Part shown: positions 25,419 through 33,349 of the stretch, piece by piece
Layout of the letters: each line of letters starts with the position of its first letter
How positions within the stretch are numbered: the stretch's first letter is position 1
From: Nocardioides albertanoniae
GTDB taxonomy: Bacteria > Actinomycetota > Actinomycetes > Propionibacteriales > Nocardioidaceae
Assembly: GCF_006716315.1 (NCBI RefSeq)
Contig: NZ_VFOV01000001.1
Coordinates: forward strand, 186,001 to 250,000
DNA: 64,000 nt
Direction: 5' to 3'
The notes under the pieces: model-generated
Database searches by the model: none
Seen by the model: the letters and a program-made list of their open reading frames with translations, nothing else
Told to the model about the DNA's origin: nothing
Translations under genes and position numbers: made by a program

Positions 25419-28274
25419 GTGAGCGACCCCTTCGGCGGCGACTTTCCGCAACGGCCGAGACCCCGCAGTTCCAACGCCCGCAGACCTGATCTCGGTGGGC
25501 GTCCAGGTCGACCCCAGGCGGGCCCTCGTCCGCCGCAGGGTGGGCAGGCAGGTCGTCCGCCGGCACCGCGCCGTCCCCAGAACGACTCTCGGGGCGGATC
25601 ACAGGGTGGCCCGCAGGGTGGCTCACCGGGCGCACCCCAAGGAGCTCCGCAGAGCAGGCCGTCCCGCCGCCCCCAGCCTCGGGGAGCCCAGCAGCCCCCG
25701 ATGCCTCCCGGTGGCCCCCGCCCCGGTCCCGGTCGCCCTCCCTACGCCGGCCCTCGCCGCCCGGGTGAGCCGCCCGTCGATCGCCTCGGCCAGCGGCCCG
25801 CACGACCCGATCCGAACGGCCCGCGTCGCCCCGAGGGTCGCTTCGGCGACCTGAAGCGCGACCCCAAGGCCGCGTTCGGCGCCGCGATGGACCGGTTCAA
25901 CGACCCCGAGCGTGACAAGAAGGGCCTCGCGGTCCGGATCGCCAAGGGTGCGGCCGTCTTCGCGCTGGTCATGGCGCTGATCGGCAGCGCCGCGGTGATC
26001 ATTTCCTACAACATGATCTCGGTGCCCAGCGCCAACGAGGCGTTCCAGGCCGAGTCGAGCTTCGTCTACTACGCGGGCGGCAAGAAGGAGGTCGGCCGTT
26101 TCCAGTCGGGCGACCAGAACCGTGACGCGCTGACTGTCGAGGAGATGCCCGACCTCGTCAAGGACGCTGCCGTCGCAGCCGAAGACCGCAGCTTCTACGA
26201 GAACAACGGCATCGACCTCAAGGGCATCGCGCGCACGCTCTTCTCCAACGCCACCACCGGCAGCCAGGGCGGCGCCTCGACGATCACCCAGCAGTACGTC
26301 AAGAACCTCTACCTGACCCAGGAGCGCACCTACTCGCGCAAGGTCAAGGAAGCGGTGATCTCGCTCAAGATCAGCCGGCAGGAGTCGAAGGACAAGATCC
26401 TCACCGGCTACCTCAACACCGTCTACTTCGGCCGCGGAGCCTATGGAGTGCAGGCGGCTGCGAAGACCTACTTCCGCAAGTCGGCCAAGGATCTCAACAT
26501 CAAGGAGGCCGCGGCGCTCACCGCGATCCTCAACAACCCCAACGGGTTCGACCCGGAGAAGGCCGGCAAGGACGCCGGTGGCACCGAGCTGCTCGGCCGC
26601 TACCAGTACGTGCTGTCCGGCATGGGCGACCTCAAGGCCAAGGGCAAGGCGCTCAGCGACTACGACGAGGCCACCCTCGAGAAGTCCAAGTCGGCCCTGC
26701 CCAAGTTCCCCAAGCCGCGTGCCGACAGCCGCCTGGGCGGCCAGAAGGGCCACGCGCTCACCCTGGTGAAGACCGAGCTGAAGTCGTTGAAGAACGACAA
26801 CGGCGAGCCCCTCTTCACCGAGGAGGAGATCGACAGCAAGGGCCTGAAGGTCACCACCACGCTCAGCTCGAAGGCGATGAAGGCCGCGGAGGACGCCGTC
26901 ACCGACGTACGGCCCAAGGACAAGAAGGCCATCAACGAGAAGCACCCGGAGAACGAGCTGCACGTGGGAGCCGCGACGGTCGATGTGAAGACCGGTGCTC
27001 TCAAGGGCTTCTACGGTGGCCAGGACTACCTCAAGTCGCAGATCAACTGGGCGGCGTCCGGCGGCATGGCCGGCTCGACGATGAAGCCGTTCACCCTGGC
27101 CGCGGCGCTCGAGGCCGGCTACTCGCTGAAGGACACCTGGACCGGCGAGGGTGGTCTCGAGATCCCGGGCACCGACCGCGTCGTGCGCAACTCGGGCCAG
27201 ACCGACGCCGACCCGACCGGTCACGGATACGGCGAGCACATCAACGGCATCAAGGCCATGGAGGAGTCGGTCAACACCTCGTTCGTCCAGATGTCGACGG
27301 CGCTGCCCAACGGCAGCGAGGACGTCTACGACATGGCGGTCAAGGCTGGTCTTCCGCCCGACGAGCAGCACACCGACAACCCGCCGGCCGACTACCGCTC
27401 GATCCCGGCCTACTCCACCGACTTCGACCCGAAGAACTACCTGCTCACGCTGGGTCGCCAGGCGATCAGCCCGATCAACATGGCCAACGCCTTCGCGACC
27501 GTCGCCAACGGCGGCATGCGCAACACGGTGCACCTCGTCTCGAAGGTGGTCGACGCGAAGGGTGAGGTCGTCTACGACTGGAACCAGCGCGACGGCGAGG
27601 AGCGGGCGATGTCCGAGGACGCCGCCGACGACACCTCCTACGCCCTCCAGGAGACCGTGAAGAACGGCACCGGCAAGACCGCCGGAGTCATCAACCAGCC
27701 GGCCGCCGGCAAGACCGGCACCGCGACCAACGCCAACGACGACGTCTCGTCGGCGTGGTTCGCCGGCTACACGCCGCAGCTGTCCACAGCGGTCATGTAC
27801 GTCCGTGGCAAGGGTTCTGGCCAGCTCGACGGGTGGCTCGACTCCTACTTCGGTGCCGGCTACCCGGCCGAGACCTGGGCCGAGATCATGGGCACGCTGA
27901 CCGACGACATGGATCTCGAAGAGTTCCCCGAGCCCGCCTGGATGGACGGTGAGGCGCCGGAGACCGGTCACGAGCCGTCCCTGACCGCCACCCCCGACCC
28001 GACTCCGACGCCGTCGAAGGACTGCTCCAAGAAGGACGAGCGCAAGGGCCTCTGCATCCCGATCGAGGAGCCGGAGAAGAGCGACGGCCCCTCCGACGGG
28101 GCGACCGACGGTGAGCCGGGCAACGGTCCGACACCGGATCCGTCGGAGTCGACCGAACCCGATCCGACCGAGACAGCGTGCTGGTTCGGCGATTGTGAGT
28201 CGTCCTCGCCGCCGAGCGATGGCAATAATGGTGGACGCAACGACCCGGCCACCGAAGAGGGCACCACGCAGTGA
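25419..28274 (+). CDS. Class A penicillin-binding protein (PonA type)
   Basis: About 951 residues. A Pro/Arg/Gly-rich cytoplasmic N-terminus (about 150 residues) precedes one membrane helix (AVFALVMALIGSAAVIISY). The GT51 glycosyltransferase domain has AAEDRSFYENNGID and STITQQYVKNLYL. The transpeptidase domain has SxxK as GSTMKPF, SxN as ESVNTS and KTG as GKTGTAT. The tail is Pro/Thr/Glu/Asp-rich. It polymerises and crosslinks peptidoglycan. GTG 25419 is chosen because the composition turns PBP-like there and AGGAG lies upstream, though at long spacing; 25323 (ATG) or 25245 (TTG) remain possible. It overlaps the next gene by four bases. Confidence 0.92.
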   Translation: MSDPFGGDFPQRPRPRSSNARRPDLGGRPGRPQAGPRPPQGGQAGRPPAPRRPQNDSRGGSQGGPQGGSPGAPQGAPQSRPSRRPQPRGAQQPPMPPGGPRPGPGRPPYAGPRRPGEPPVDRLGQRPARPDPNGPRRPEGRFGDLKRDPKAAFGAAMDRFNDPERDKKGLAVRIAKGAAVFALVMALIGSAAVIISYNMISVPSANEAFQAESSFVYYAGGKKEVGRFQSGDQNRDALTVEEMPDLVKDAAVAAEDRSFYENNGIDLKGIARTLFSNATTGSQGGASTITQQYVKNLYLTQERTYSRKVKEAVISLKISRQESKDKILTGYLNTVYFGRGAYGVQAAAKTYFRKSAKDLNIKEAAALTAILNNPNGFDPEKAGKDAGGTELLGRYQYVLSGMGDLKAKGKALSDYDEATLEKSKSALPKFPKPRADSRLGGQKGHALTLVKTELKSLKNDNGEPLFTEEEIDSKGLKVTTTLSSKAMKAAEDAVTDVRPKDKKAINEKHPENELHVGAATVDVKTGALKGFYGGQDYLKSQINWAASGGMAGSTMKPFTLAAALEAGYSLKDTWTGEGGLEIPGTDRVVRNSGQTDADPTGHGYGEHINGIKAMEESVNTSFVQMSTALPNGSEDVYDMAVKAGLPPDEQHTDNPPADYRSIPAYSTDFDPKNYLLTLGRQAISPINMANAFATVANGGMRNTVHLVSKVVDAKGEVVYDWNQRDGEERAMSEDAADDTSYALQETVKNGTGKTAGVINQPAAGKTGTATNANDDVSSAWFAGYTPQLSTAVMYVRGKGSGQLDGWLDSYFGAGYPAETWAEIMGTLTDDMDLEEFPEPAWMDGEAPETGHEPSLTATPDPTPTPSKDCSKKDERKGLCIPIEEPEKSDGPSDGATDGEPGNGPTPDPSESTEPDPTETACWFGDCESSSPPSDGNNGGRNDPATEEGTTQ

Positions 28275-29707
28275 CAGAAGGTCCAGTGACCGCCCCGGCG
28301 GCGGAGGATCCGGTAGTCCGGACAGCCTCCACCGCCGTGGGCGGTCCTCTCGGGGGACTCGCACACGGCCGACGACGCTGGTTCAGCGTCGTCGGCCTGC
28401 TGCTGCTCCTGACCGCGCTCACGTTCGCGATCGGGATGGTCTCGAAGCAGACCTGCTACAACGCCACCTGGACCAACGGCGAGAGCCGATACACCGCTTT
28501 CTGCTACTCCGACCTGCCCTATCTCTACGTCGACCGCGGCCTTGCCGAGCAGGAATGGCCGTACGCCTCCGACGCGGACACCCGGGCGCGCTACCCCCAA
28601 GTGATGGAGTATCCGGTCGGCATCGCCTACTACGCCTGGGCGACGTCGTACGTCACCGACTGGCTCACCGACACCCCTGACGAAGACGAGAGGCATCTCG
28701 AGGAGACCTCCAGCTTCTGGGGCCTGCCGGGCATGCACCACGAGATCCGGGTCTTCATGATCGTGAACGTGATCGGCTTCGCGGTGGCGGCGCTGCTCTC
28801 CGTCTGGCTCCTGGCCCGTACGCATCCCCGACGGCCGTGGGACGCGGCCGCCTTCGCGCTGGCCCCGGTGCTGGCGGCCACCGGCGTCGTCAACTGGGAC
28901 ATGCTGGCCGTCGTCTTCGTGGCCGGTGCGCTGTGGGCGTGGTCGCGCGACCGGCCGCTGCTGACCGGCATCCTGATCGGCCTCGGCTGCGCGACCAAGC
29001 TCTATCCGCTCTTCCTGCTCGGCGGGCTGGTCGTCATCTGCCTACGGCGTCGCCGCTACTACGACCTGGCGGTCGCCGCCATCGCCACGGTGCTCGCCTG
29101 GCTGCTGGCCAACATGCCGGCGATGGCGAGCGGGCTGGAGCAGTGGAAGGTCTTCTGGAGCTTCAACTCCGAGCGCGGCCCCGACCTCGGCTCGCTGTGG
29201 CTGGTCGCCCAGCAGGCGACCGACTCCACCATCTCGGCCCACACGGTCAACGTCGTCTCCTGGGGCTTCTTCATCGCCTGGTGCGCCGGCGTGCTCGCCA
29301 TCGGCCTGACCGCCCGGGAGACCCCTCGGCTGGCGCAGCTCGGCTTCCTGATCGTCGCCGGGTTCCTGCTGGTCAACAAGGTCTACTCGCCGCAGTACGT
29401 GCTCTGGCTGCTGCCGTTGGCGGTGCTTGCCGTGCCGCGCTGGCGCGACCAGCTCATCTGGCAGGCCGGTGAGCTCTTCTACTTCGTCGCGGTCTGGTGG
29501 TATCTCGCCGACCTGCTCGCCAGCGGCGGCGGTGACCAGACGGCCTACTGGTTCGCGATCGTCGTCAGGGTCGCGGTCGAGGTCTACCTGATCTCCGTCG
29601 TCGTCCGGGAGATCTATCAGCCCTGGCGAGACCCGGTGCGCTGGACCGAGGCCCGCGACGCGGCTCAGGACTCCAAGACGATCTCGTCGAACGAGGTCGC
29701 GGTGTAG
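28271..29707 (+). CDS. GT87-like membrane glycosyltransferase (DUF2029)
   Basis: 478 residues, about 10-12 membrane helices. It starts at GTG 28271, overlapping the PBP stop. LVNKVYSPQYVLWLLPLAVL is the conserved region of GT87/DUF2029 proteins (polyprenyl-phosphate-mannose users), and ATKLYPLFLLGGLVV is another. The homologous position in M. tuberculosis is Rv0051 beside ponA1. The likely role is transfer of mannose or another sugar to envelope glycans; the acceptor is unknown. The 3' end overlaps the convergent racemase-like gene by 43 bp. Confidence 0.85.
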   Translation: MTEGPVTAPAAEDPVVRTASTAVGGPLGGLAHGRRRWFSVVGLLLLLTALTFAIGMVSKQTCYNATWTNGESRYTAFCYSDLPYLYVDRGLAEQEWPYASDADTRARYPQVMEYPVGIAYYAWATSYVTDWLTDTPDEDERHLEETSSFWGLPGMHHEIRVFMIVNVIGFAVAALLSVWLLARTHPRRPWDAAAFALAPVLAATGVVNWDMLAVVFVAGALWAWSRDRPLLTGILIGLGCATKLYPLFLLGGLVVICLRRRRYYDLAVAAIATVLAWLLANMPAMASGLEQWKVFWSFNSERGPDLGSLWLVAQQATDSTISAHTVNVVSWGFFIAWCAGVLAIGLTARETPRLAQLGFLIVAGFLLVNKVYSPQYVLWLLPLAVLAVPRWRDQLIWQAGELFYFVAVWWYLADLLASGGGDQTAYWFAIVVRVAVEVYLISVVVREIYQPWRDPVRWTEARDAAQDSKTISSNEVAV

Positions 29708-30717
29708 CGCACCCGCACCTCGAGCTCCTCGCCCACCTCGGGCACCCGAGCGCCGGAGGGAAGCATGAGCATCGACTCCTGCATGTGCGGCGGCTCGGCG
29801 AACCAGAGCGTCTTGCCGTCGAGCGTGTAGGGCGAGCGGGCCTGCCCCATGGCGTCGAGACCACCACGGGCGACCGCGACCGCGCGCGAGCGCAGATGGG
29901 TGTCGCCCAGCGGTGCCTCGAGGCCGATGCCGTGGGCGGTGCCGCCGGAGGCGACCACCAGGTGGCCGGCGCGCAGTGCCGTACGGCCTCGGTAGCCGTA
30001 GGAGTAGCCGCGCTCCAGCGGGTGCACGTCCTCGACGGTCGCGGTGACGTCGAGCGCGCCGCGGTCACCGAGCCACAGGCCGGTGCCGACGCGGGCGCGG
30101 AAGGTGATGTCACCGTACGAGGCGCGCAGCTGGGCCATCTCGTTGGCGCTCAGGTGGGAGACCCACACCGTCTTGGCCTCGGCCCCGACGACGGCGTCCA
30201 TCTGCGCGCGCACCTCGGCCAGCGAACCGCCGTCGAGCCCGAAGTGCATCGTGATGCCCTCGAACTGGGCGTGCTCACGGGCGATGGTGGCGGTCGGCCA
30301 CAGGGCGCTCGGCGTCATCCCGTGACGGCGCATCGAGGTGACCAGCTCGAGGATCACTCGCGCGTTGGGCTGGCGCTCGAGCAGCAGCGGCAGATCTTCG
30401 GGGCGGCTGATCGTGTGGATCACCCGATCGGCGATCTCCGGGTTGATCTCGGGGGAGTAGGGCCGCCACGGGGTCAGCACGTAGATCGACCCGCTGAACC
30501 TGGTGGCGACCTCCCAGACCTCGTTGTAGGTGCCCACGGCGAGCGTGTCGACGCCGGCGTCGAGGCCGGTGAGCCACTCGGTCTGGTGGGCGAGCTTGCG
30601 CAGCGTGAAGCCGTAGCCGTTGCCCTTGGCCACCGGGACCAGCCCGGGGGTAGCCTCGGCGAAGGTCTGGACGTGCTTGCGCCAGCGGTCGGTGTCGACA
30701 GTCAGCTTCAATGGCAT
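29665..30717 (-). CDS. Alanine racemase-like PLP-barrel protein
   Basis: 350 residues. The N-terminal barrel has the pyridoxal lysine in PVAKGNGYGFTLRKLA, the same position as AVVKADAYGHG of alanine racemase. Later stretches (MHFGLDGGSLAEVRAQM; RARVGTGLWLGD) follow the fold-type III pattern. The C-terminal domain is short and not typical of Alr, so racemase activity is uncertain. It lies directly downstream of femX (six-base gap, same strand), as in Streptomyces, so it may supply or handle an amino acid for the peptide bridge. Confidence 0.8.
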   Translation of the reverse strand: MPLKLTVDTDRWRKHVQTFAEATPGLVPVAKGNGYGFTLRKLAHQTEWLTGLDAGVDTLAVGTYNEVWEVATRFSGSIYVLTPWRPYSPEINPEIADRVIHTISRPEDLPLLLERQPNARVILELVTSMRRHGMTPSALWPTATIAREHAQFEGITMHFGLDGGSLAEVRAQMDAVVGAEAKTVWVSHLSANEMAQLRASYGDITFRARVGTGLWLGDRGALDVTATVEDVHPLERGYSYGYRGRTALRAGHLVVASGGTAHGIGLEAPLGDTHLRSRAVAVARGGLDAMGQARSPYTLDGKTLWFAEPPHMQESMLMLPSGARVPEVGEELEVRVRYTATSFDEIVLES

Positions 30718-30723
30718 GCGAGA

Positions 30724-31887
30724 TCAGCGCCTCTTCATGTAGAGATCGAAGGCCGTGTAGATGGCCTTGTTGAGCGGCAGGTCCCACTCACCGGCGTACT
30801 CCACGGCCTCGCCACCGGTGCCGACCTTGAACTGGATCAGCCCCACGTGGGAGTCGTCGGCGGAGAGCGTCGGGGTGATGCCGCGCAGGTCGTAGCTGGT
30901 CGCGCCGGCAGCCAGCGCGTCCTGGATCATCGCCCACTGGAGGGCGTTGGAGCCGCGTACGTCCCGCTTCTCGGTCGAGGAGGCGCCGTAGGAGTACCAG
31001 GCGTACTGCCCGACGCGCACCATGATCGTGGCGGCCACCACGTCGCCCTCGTGACGGGCGATGAAGAGCTTGATGCGGTCGGGATCCTCGGCCGACATCG
31101 CCGCGAACATGGTCTTGAAGTAGTCGCGGCGTCGCGGGGTGAAGTGGTCACGCTCGGCGGTGTGGACGTAGAGGTCGTGGAACGCGCTCAGGTCGGCGTC
31201 GAACTCGCCTCCGGCGGGCTTAGACGGCGTCGCGACCGAGACCTCGACGCCCATCTTGGCCGACTTCTTGATGTTGCGGCGCCAGAGCTGGTTCATCCCC
31301 TTGAGCACTTCGTCCTCGGTCTTCGGGGTGCCGTCGTCGTGGGCCAGCGGGATGACGAAGTTGTATTGCGGCTGCCCGGCGCCGAAGCCGTCCTCGGGGC
31401 TCTGCGGCTTCCAGCCCGCTGCCCGCAGCTGCGAGACCACGCGGGCGCCGGTGGCGTCGCGGTGGGTCGGCGTGAGCTGGTTGAGCCGCTGCACGGTGTC
31501 GTCGGCGATGCCGTCCTTGACCTGCGCAGCGCTCCAGGTCGCGGTGGTGACCCGGGGCCCGATGCGGATGCCGAACGCGCGGTTCTTCTTCAGGTAGGTC
31601 GCCAGCGGGGCCAGCCACGGCTCGAGGTCACCCGACCAGTCGATGCTCGGGCCCTCCGGCAGGTAGGCCAGCGTGTAGCGCTCCAGCTTGGGCACCGGCC
31701 GGTGCAGCACCAGCGCGGCACCGACGAGCGCGCCGCCGAGAGTGCTGTCGAACCAGCCGATCGACTCCGAGCGCCACTCGGTCTTGACCCGTGCCCAGGA
31801 AGGCGTCTGGAGGAAGCTCACGCTGGGCTGCTTCTCGATGAAAGCGAGATGCTCCGCAGCGGTGATGGGGCGCACGGTGAGACTCAC
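30724..31887 (-). CDS. femX: FemX/FemAB-type peptidoglycan aminoacyltransferase
   Basis: 387 residues with tandem GNAT-like folds of the FemAB family. N-terminal PSVSFLQTPSWARVKTEW and C-terminal YGASSTEKRDVRGSNALQWAMI and YDLRGI are family signatures. It uses aminoacyl-tRNA to add an amino acid to the peptidoglycan side chain; in LL-diaminopimelate actinobacteria the first glycine is the expected addition, which is inference here. GTG 31887 (VSLTVRPITAAEH) is chosen since the upstream codons are low-complexity Pro/Thr/Gly; ATG 31914 is the alternative. Confidence 0.88.
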   Translation of the reverse strand: MSLTVRPITAAEHLAFIEKQPSVSFLQTPSWARVKTEWRSESIGWFDSTLGGALVGAALVLHRPVPKLERYTLAYLPEGPSIDWSGDLEPWLAPLATYLKKNRAFGIRIGPRVTTATWSAAQVKDGIADDTVQRLNQLTPTHRDATGARVVSQLRAAGWKPQSPEDGFGAGQPQYNFVIPLAHDDGTPKTEDEVLKGMNQLWRRNIKKSAKMGVEVSVATPSKPAGGEFDADLSAFHDLYVHTAERDHFTPRRRDYFKTMFAAMSAEDPDRIKLFIARHEGDVVAATIMVRVGQYAWYSYGASSTEKRDVRGSNALQWAMIQDALAAGATSYDLRGITPTLSADDSHVGLIQFKVGTGGEAVEYAGEWDLPLNKAIYTAFDLYMKRR

Positions 31888-32224
31888 CCGCCGAAGGCTA
31901 CCCGTTTCGACCATCCAGCCCGAACCCGTGGTGGAGCAGGTTGGTGGACCGGTCGATGGGTCGGTCGGTGGGCCTGCCGCTGGGCTTGTCGGGGGCGTGC
32001 CGGAGTGGTCCACGCCACTGCGTCCCCGACACGTTCTCCGTCAACATCTAGTGAGTCTGTTGTGCAAAGACGCTATTGTCGGCGGCCAGATGTATCACGG
32101 CTGGAGCGGTGTGCTCCTTCATGGCGTGACAGCAACTATGACCACCACGATGGTGCGCCCGCGCGTCATCTGGCCCCCCGCCGGCACCGCACGGCTACGG
32201 AGGCCGCCGGTCGAGGAGGGGACT
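31888..32224. other. Divergent region between femX and the sigma-factor gene
   Basis: 337 bp with no supported gene. About 31925-31995 is a low-complexity GGTCGGTGGG-rich stretch. About 32036-32105 is richer in A and T and probably holds the promoter of the sigma-factor cassette; TATTGT at 32074-32079 is a possible -10 but no good -35 is visible. This marks the left edge of the accessory block. Confidence 0.5.
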
Positions 32225-32827
32225 GTGACACGGGTACGCCGGGGGGTTGGCCACACAGATGCTCCGGCGACCGTTTGGTCCCGGGCCACCGCCGACTTCG
32301 ATCGCTGGCTGAGCGGCGACTCCGCCGCACTCGACGAGCTCGTCGCCACCATGACCCCGGTCCTGTGGCAGATCGCCCGCTCCTACCGGCTCACCCAGGA
32401 GCAGGCCGAGGACGTCGTCCAGACCACCTGGCTCTCGTTCGTACGCAAGCACTCCTCGATCCTCGACACCGCAGCCGTCGGCGCCTGGCTCACGCTCACC
32501 ACGCGCCGTGAGGCCTGGCGGGTCGCGAAGCGATCCGGGCGCGACGTACCGGTCGACGACGAGGCGCTCGAGTCACGGGTGCCGACGCAGCGCTCGGCGG
32601 AGTCGTTGGTCGTCGAGGGCGACCGCAACTCGCGCGTCTGGGCGGCCGTCGAGAGCCTGCCCGAGCGGTGTCGTCGGCTGCTGCGGGTGGTCGCCTTCGA
32701 CCACCGGCCCGACTACTCCGGCTTGGCCGAAGAGCTCGGCATGCCCATCGGCAGCATCGGCCCCACCCGCGGCCGCTGTCTCGGGAAGCTGCGGGATGCG
32801 CTGCTCGACGAAGGGGAGGTGTCGTGA
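32225..32827 (+). CDS. Sigma-70 family (ECF-like) RNA polymerase sigma factor
   Basis: 200 residues. Region 2 is at about residues 20-80 (LWQIARSYRLTQEQAEDVVQ and TTWLSFVRKHSSI) and region 4 at about 135-195 (LPERCRRLLRVVAFDHRPDY and GLAEELGMPIGSIGPTRGRC). There is no region 1.1 or 3, so it is ECF-like. GTG 32225 has GGAGG eight bases upstream. Its stop overlaps the next start by one base (TGATG), so the first two genes are translationally coupled. It likely directs RNA polymerase to the cassette or to a small regulon. No zinc-binding anti-sigma gene is adjacent; the next protein could take that role. Confidence 0.85.
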   Translation: MTRVRRGVGHTDAPATVWSRATADFDRWLSGDSAALDELVATMTPVLWQIARSYRLTQEQAEDVVQTTWLSFVRKHSSILDTAAVGAWLTLTTRREAWRVAKRSGRDVPVDDEALESRVPTQRSAESLVVEGDRNSRVWAAVESLPERCRRLLRVVAFDHRPDYSGLAEELGMPIGSIGPTRGRCLGKLRDALLDEGEVS

Positions 32828-33336
32828 TGGGTCGCTCGGAGGAGCCCACGCGCGATGAGCTGTTGGGTCTGGTCCGGCAGGCGTACGTCGCCGGTGACCC
32901 CGTGCCCGGCGGCCTGATCTCCCGGATGCAGGCGGCCGCCGCCGGCGCTGCCGAGGAGTCCGGTCTCGGGCTCGATCTCGAGCTGATGCTGCTGGTCGAG
33001 TCGTCGACGGGCGAGGCGCTCGGTGTGCGCTCGGCCGCGCCCACCTCGGCCCGCTCGGCCTACACGCTGCGCTTCGCGCAGTCGGGCGTCGACGTGCTGG
33101 TGCGGATCGCCTCCGACACCGACACCACCGCACGCCTCGACGGCTGGGTCGTCCCCGGCTCGCCCATGACCGTCCGCGCCATCCGCGCCGACGACGTCCG
33201 CACGCCCATCGTCGCGGTCACACTCGGAGACTCGGGTCGCTTCGAGCTCACCTCGCTGCCCGCCGGCCTCATCCGGCTCCGCTTCGAGCCCGCCGACGGC
33301 ACCTCGGCCTTCCTCACCCCCACGTTCGAGATCTGA
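32827..33336 (+). CDS. Small cassette protein with transthyretin-like C-terminal domain
   Basis: 169 residues, soluble, no signal peptide or membrane helix. The N-terminal part (DELLGLVRQAYVAGDPVPGG) is helical and resembles the start of some anti-sigma proteins. The C-terminal part (about residues 95-165: LDGWVVPGSPMTVRAIRA and GDSGRFELTSLPAGLIRLRF) looks like a carboxypeptidase-regulatory/transthyretin-like beta fold. I recall similar proteins beside CHAT and S8 genes in other actinobacteria, but cannot verify that here. Candidate partner or proteolytic target that controls the sigma factor (inference). GTG 32824 is an alternative start. Confidence 0.7.
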   Translation: MGRSEEPTRDELLGLVRQAYVAGDPVPGGLISRMQAAAAGAAEESGLGLDLELMLLVESSTGEALGVRSAAPTSARSAYTLRFAQSGVDVLVRIASDTDTTARLDGWVVPGSPMTVRAIRADDVRTPIVAVTLGDSGRFELTSLPAGLIRLRFEPADGTSAFLTPTFEI

Positions 33337-33349
33337 CCCAGGAGTCACG

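Noticed and set aside
25623..28364. 913-codon reverse-strand frame opposite the class A PBP gene
   Set aside because: Mirror-image composition of the PBP gene and no recognisable motif; shadow frame.
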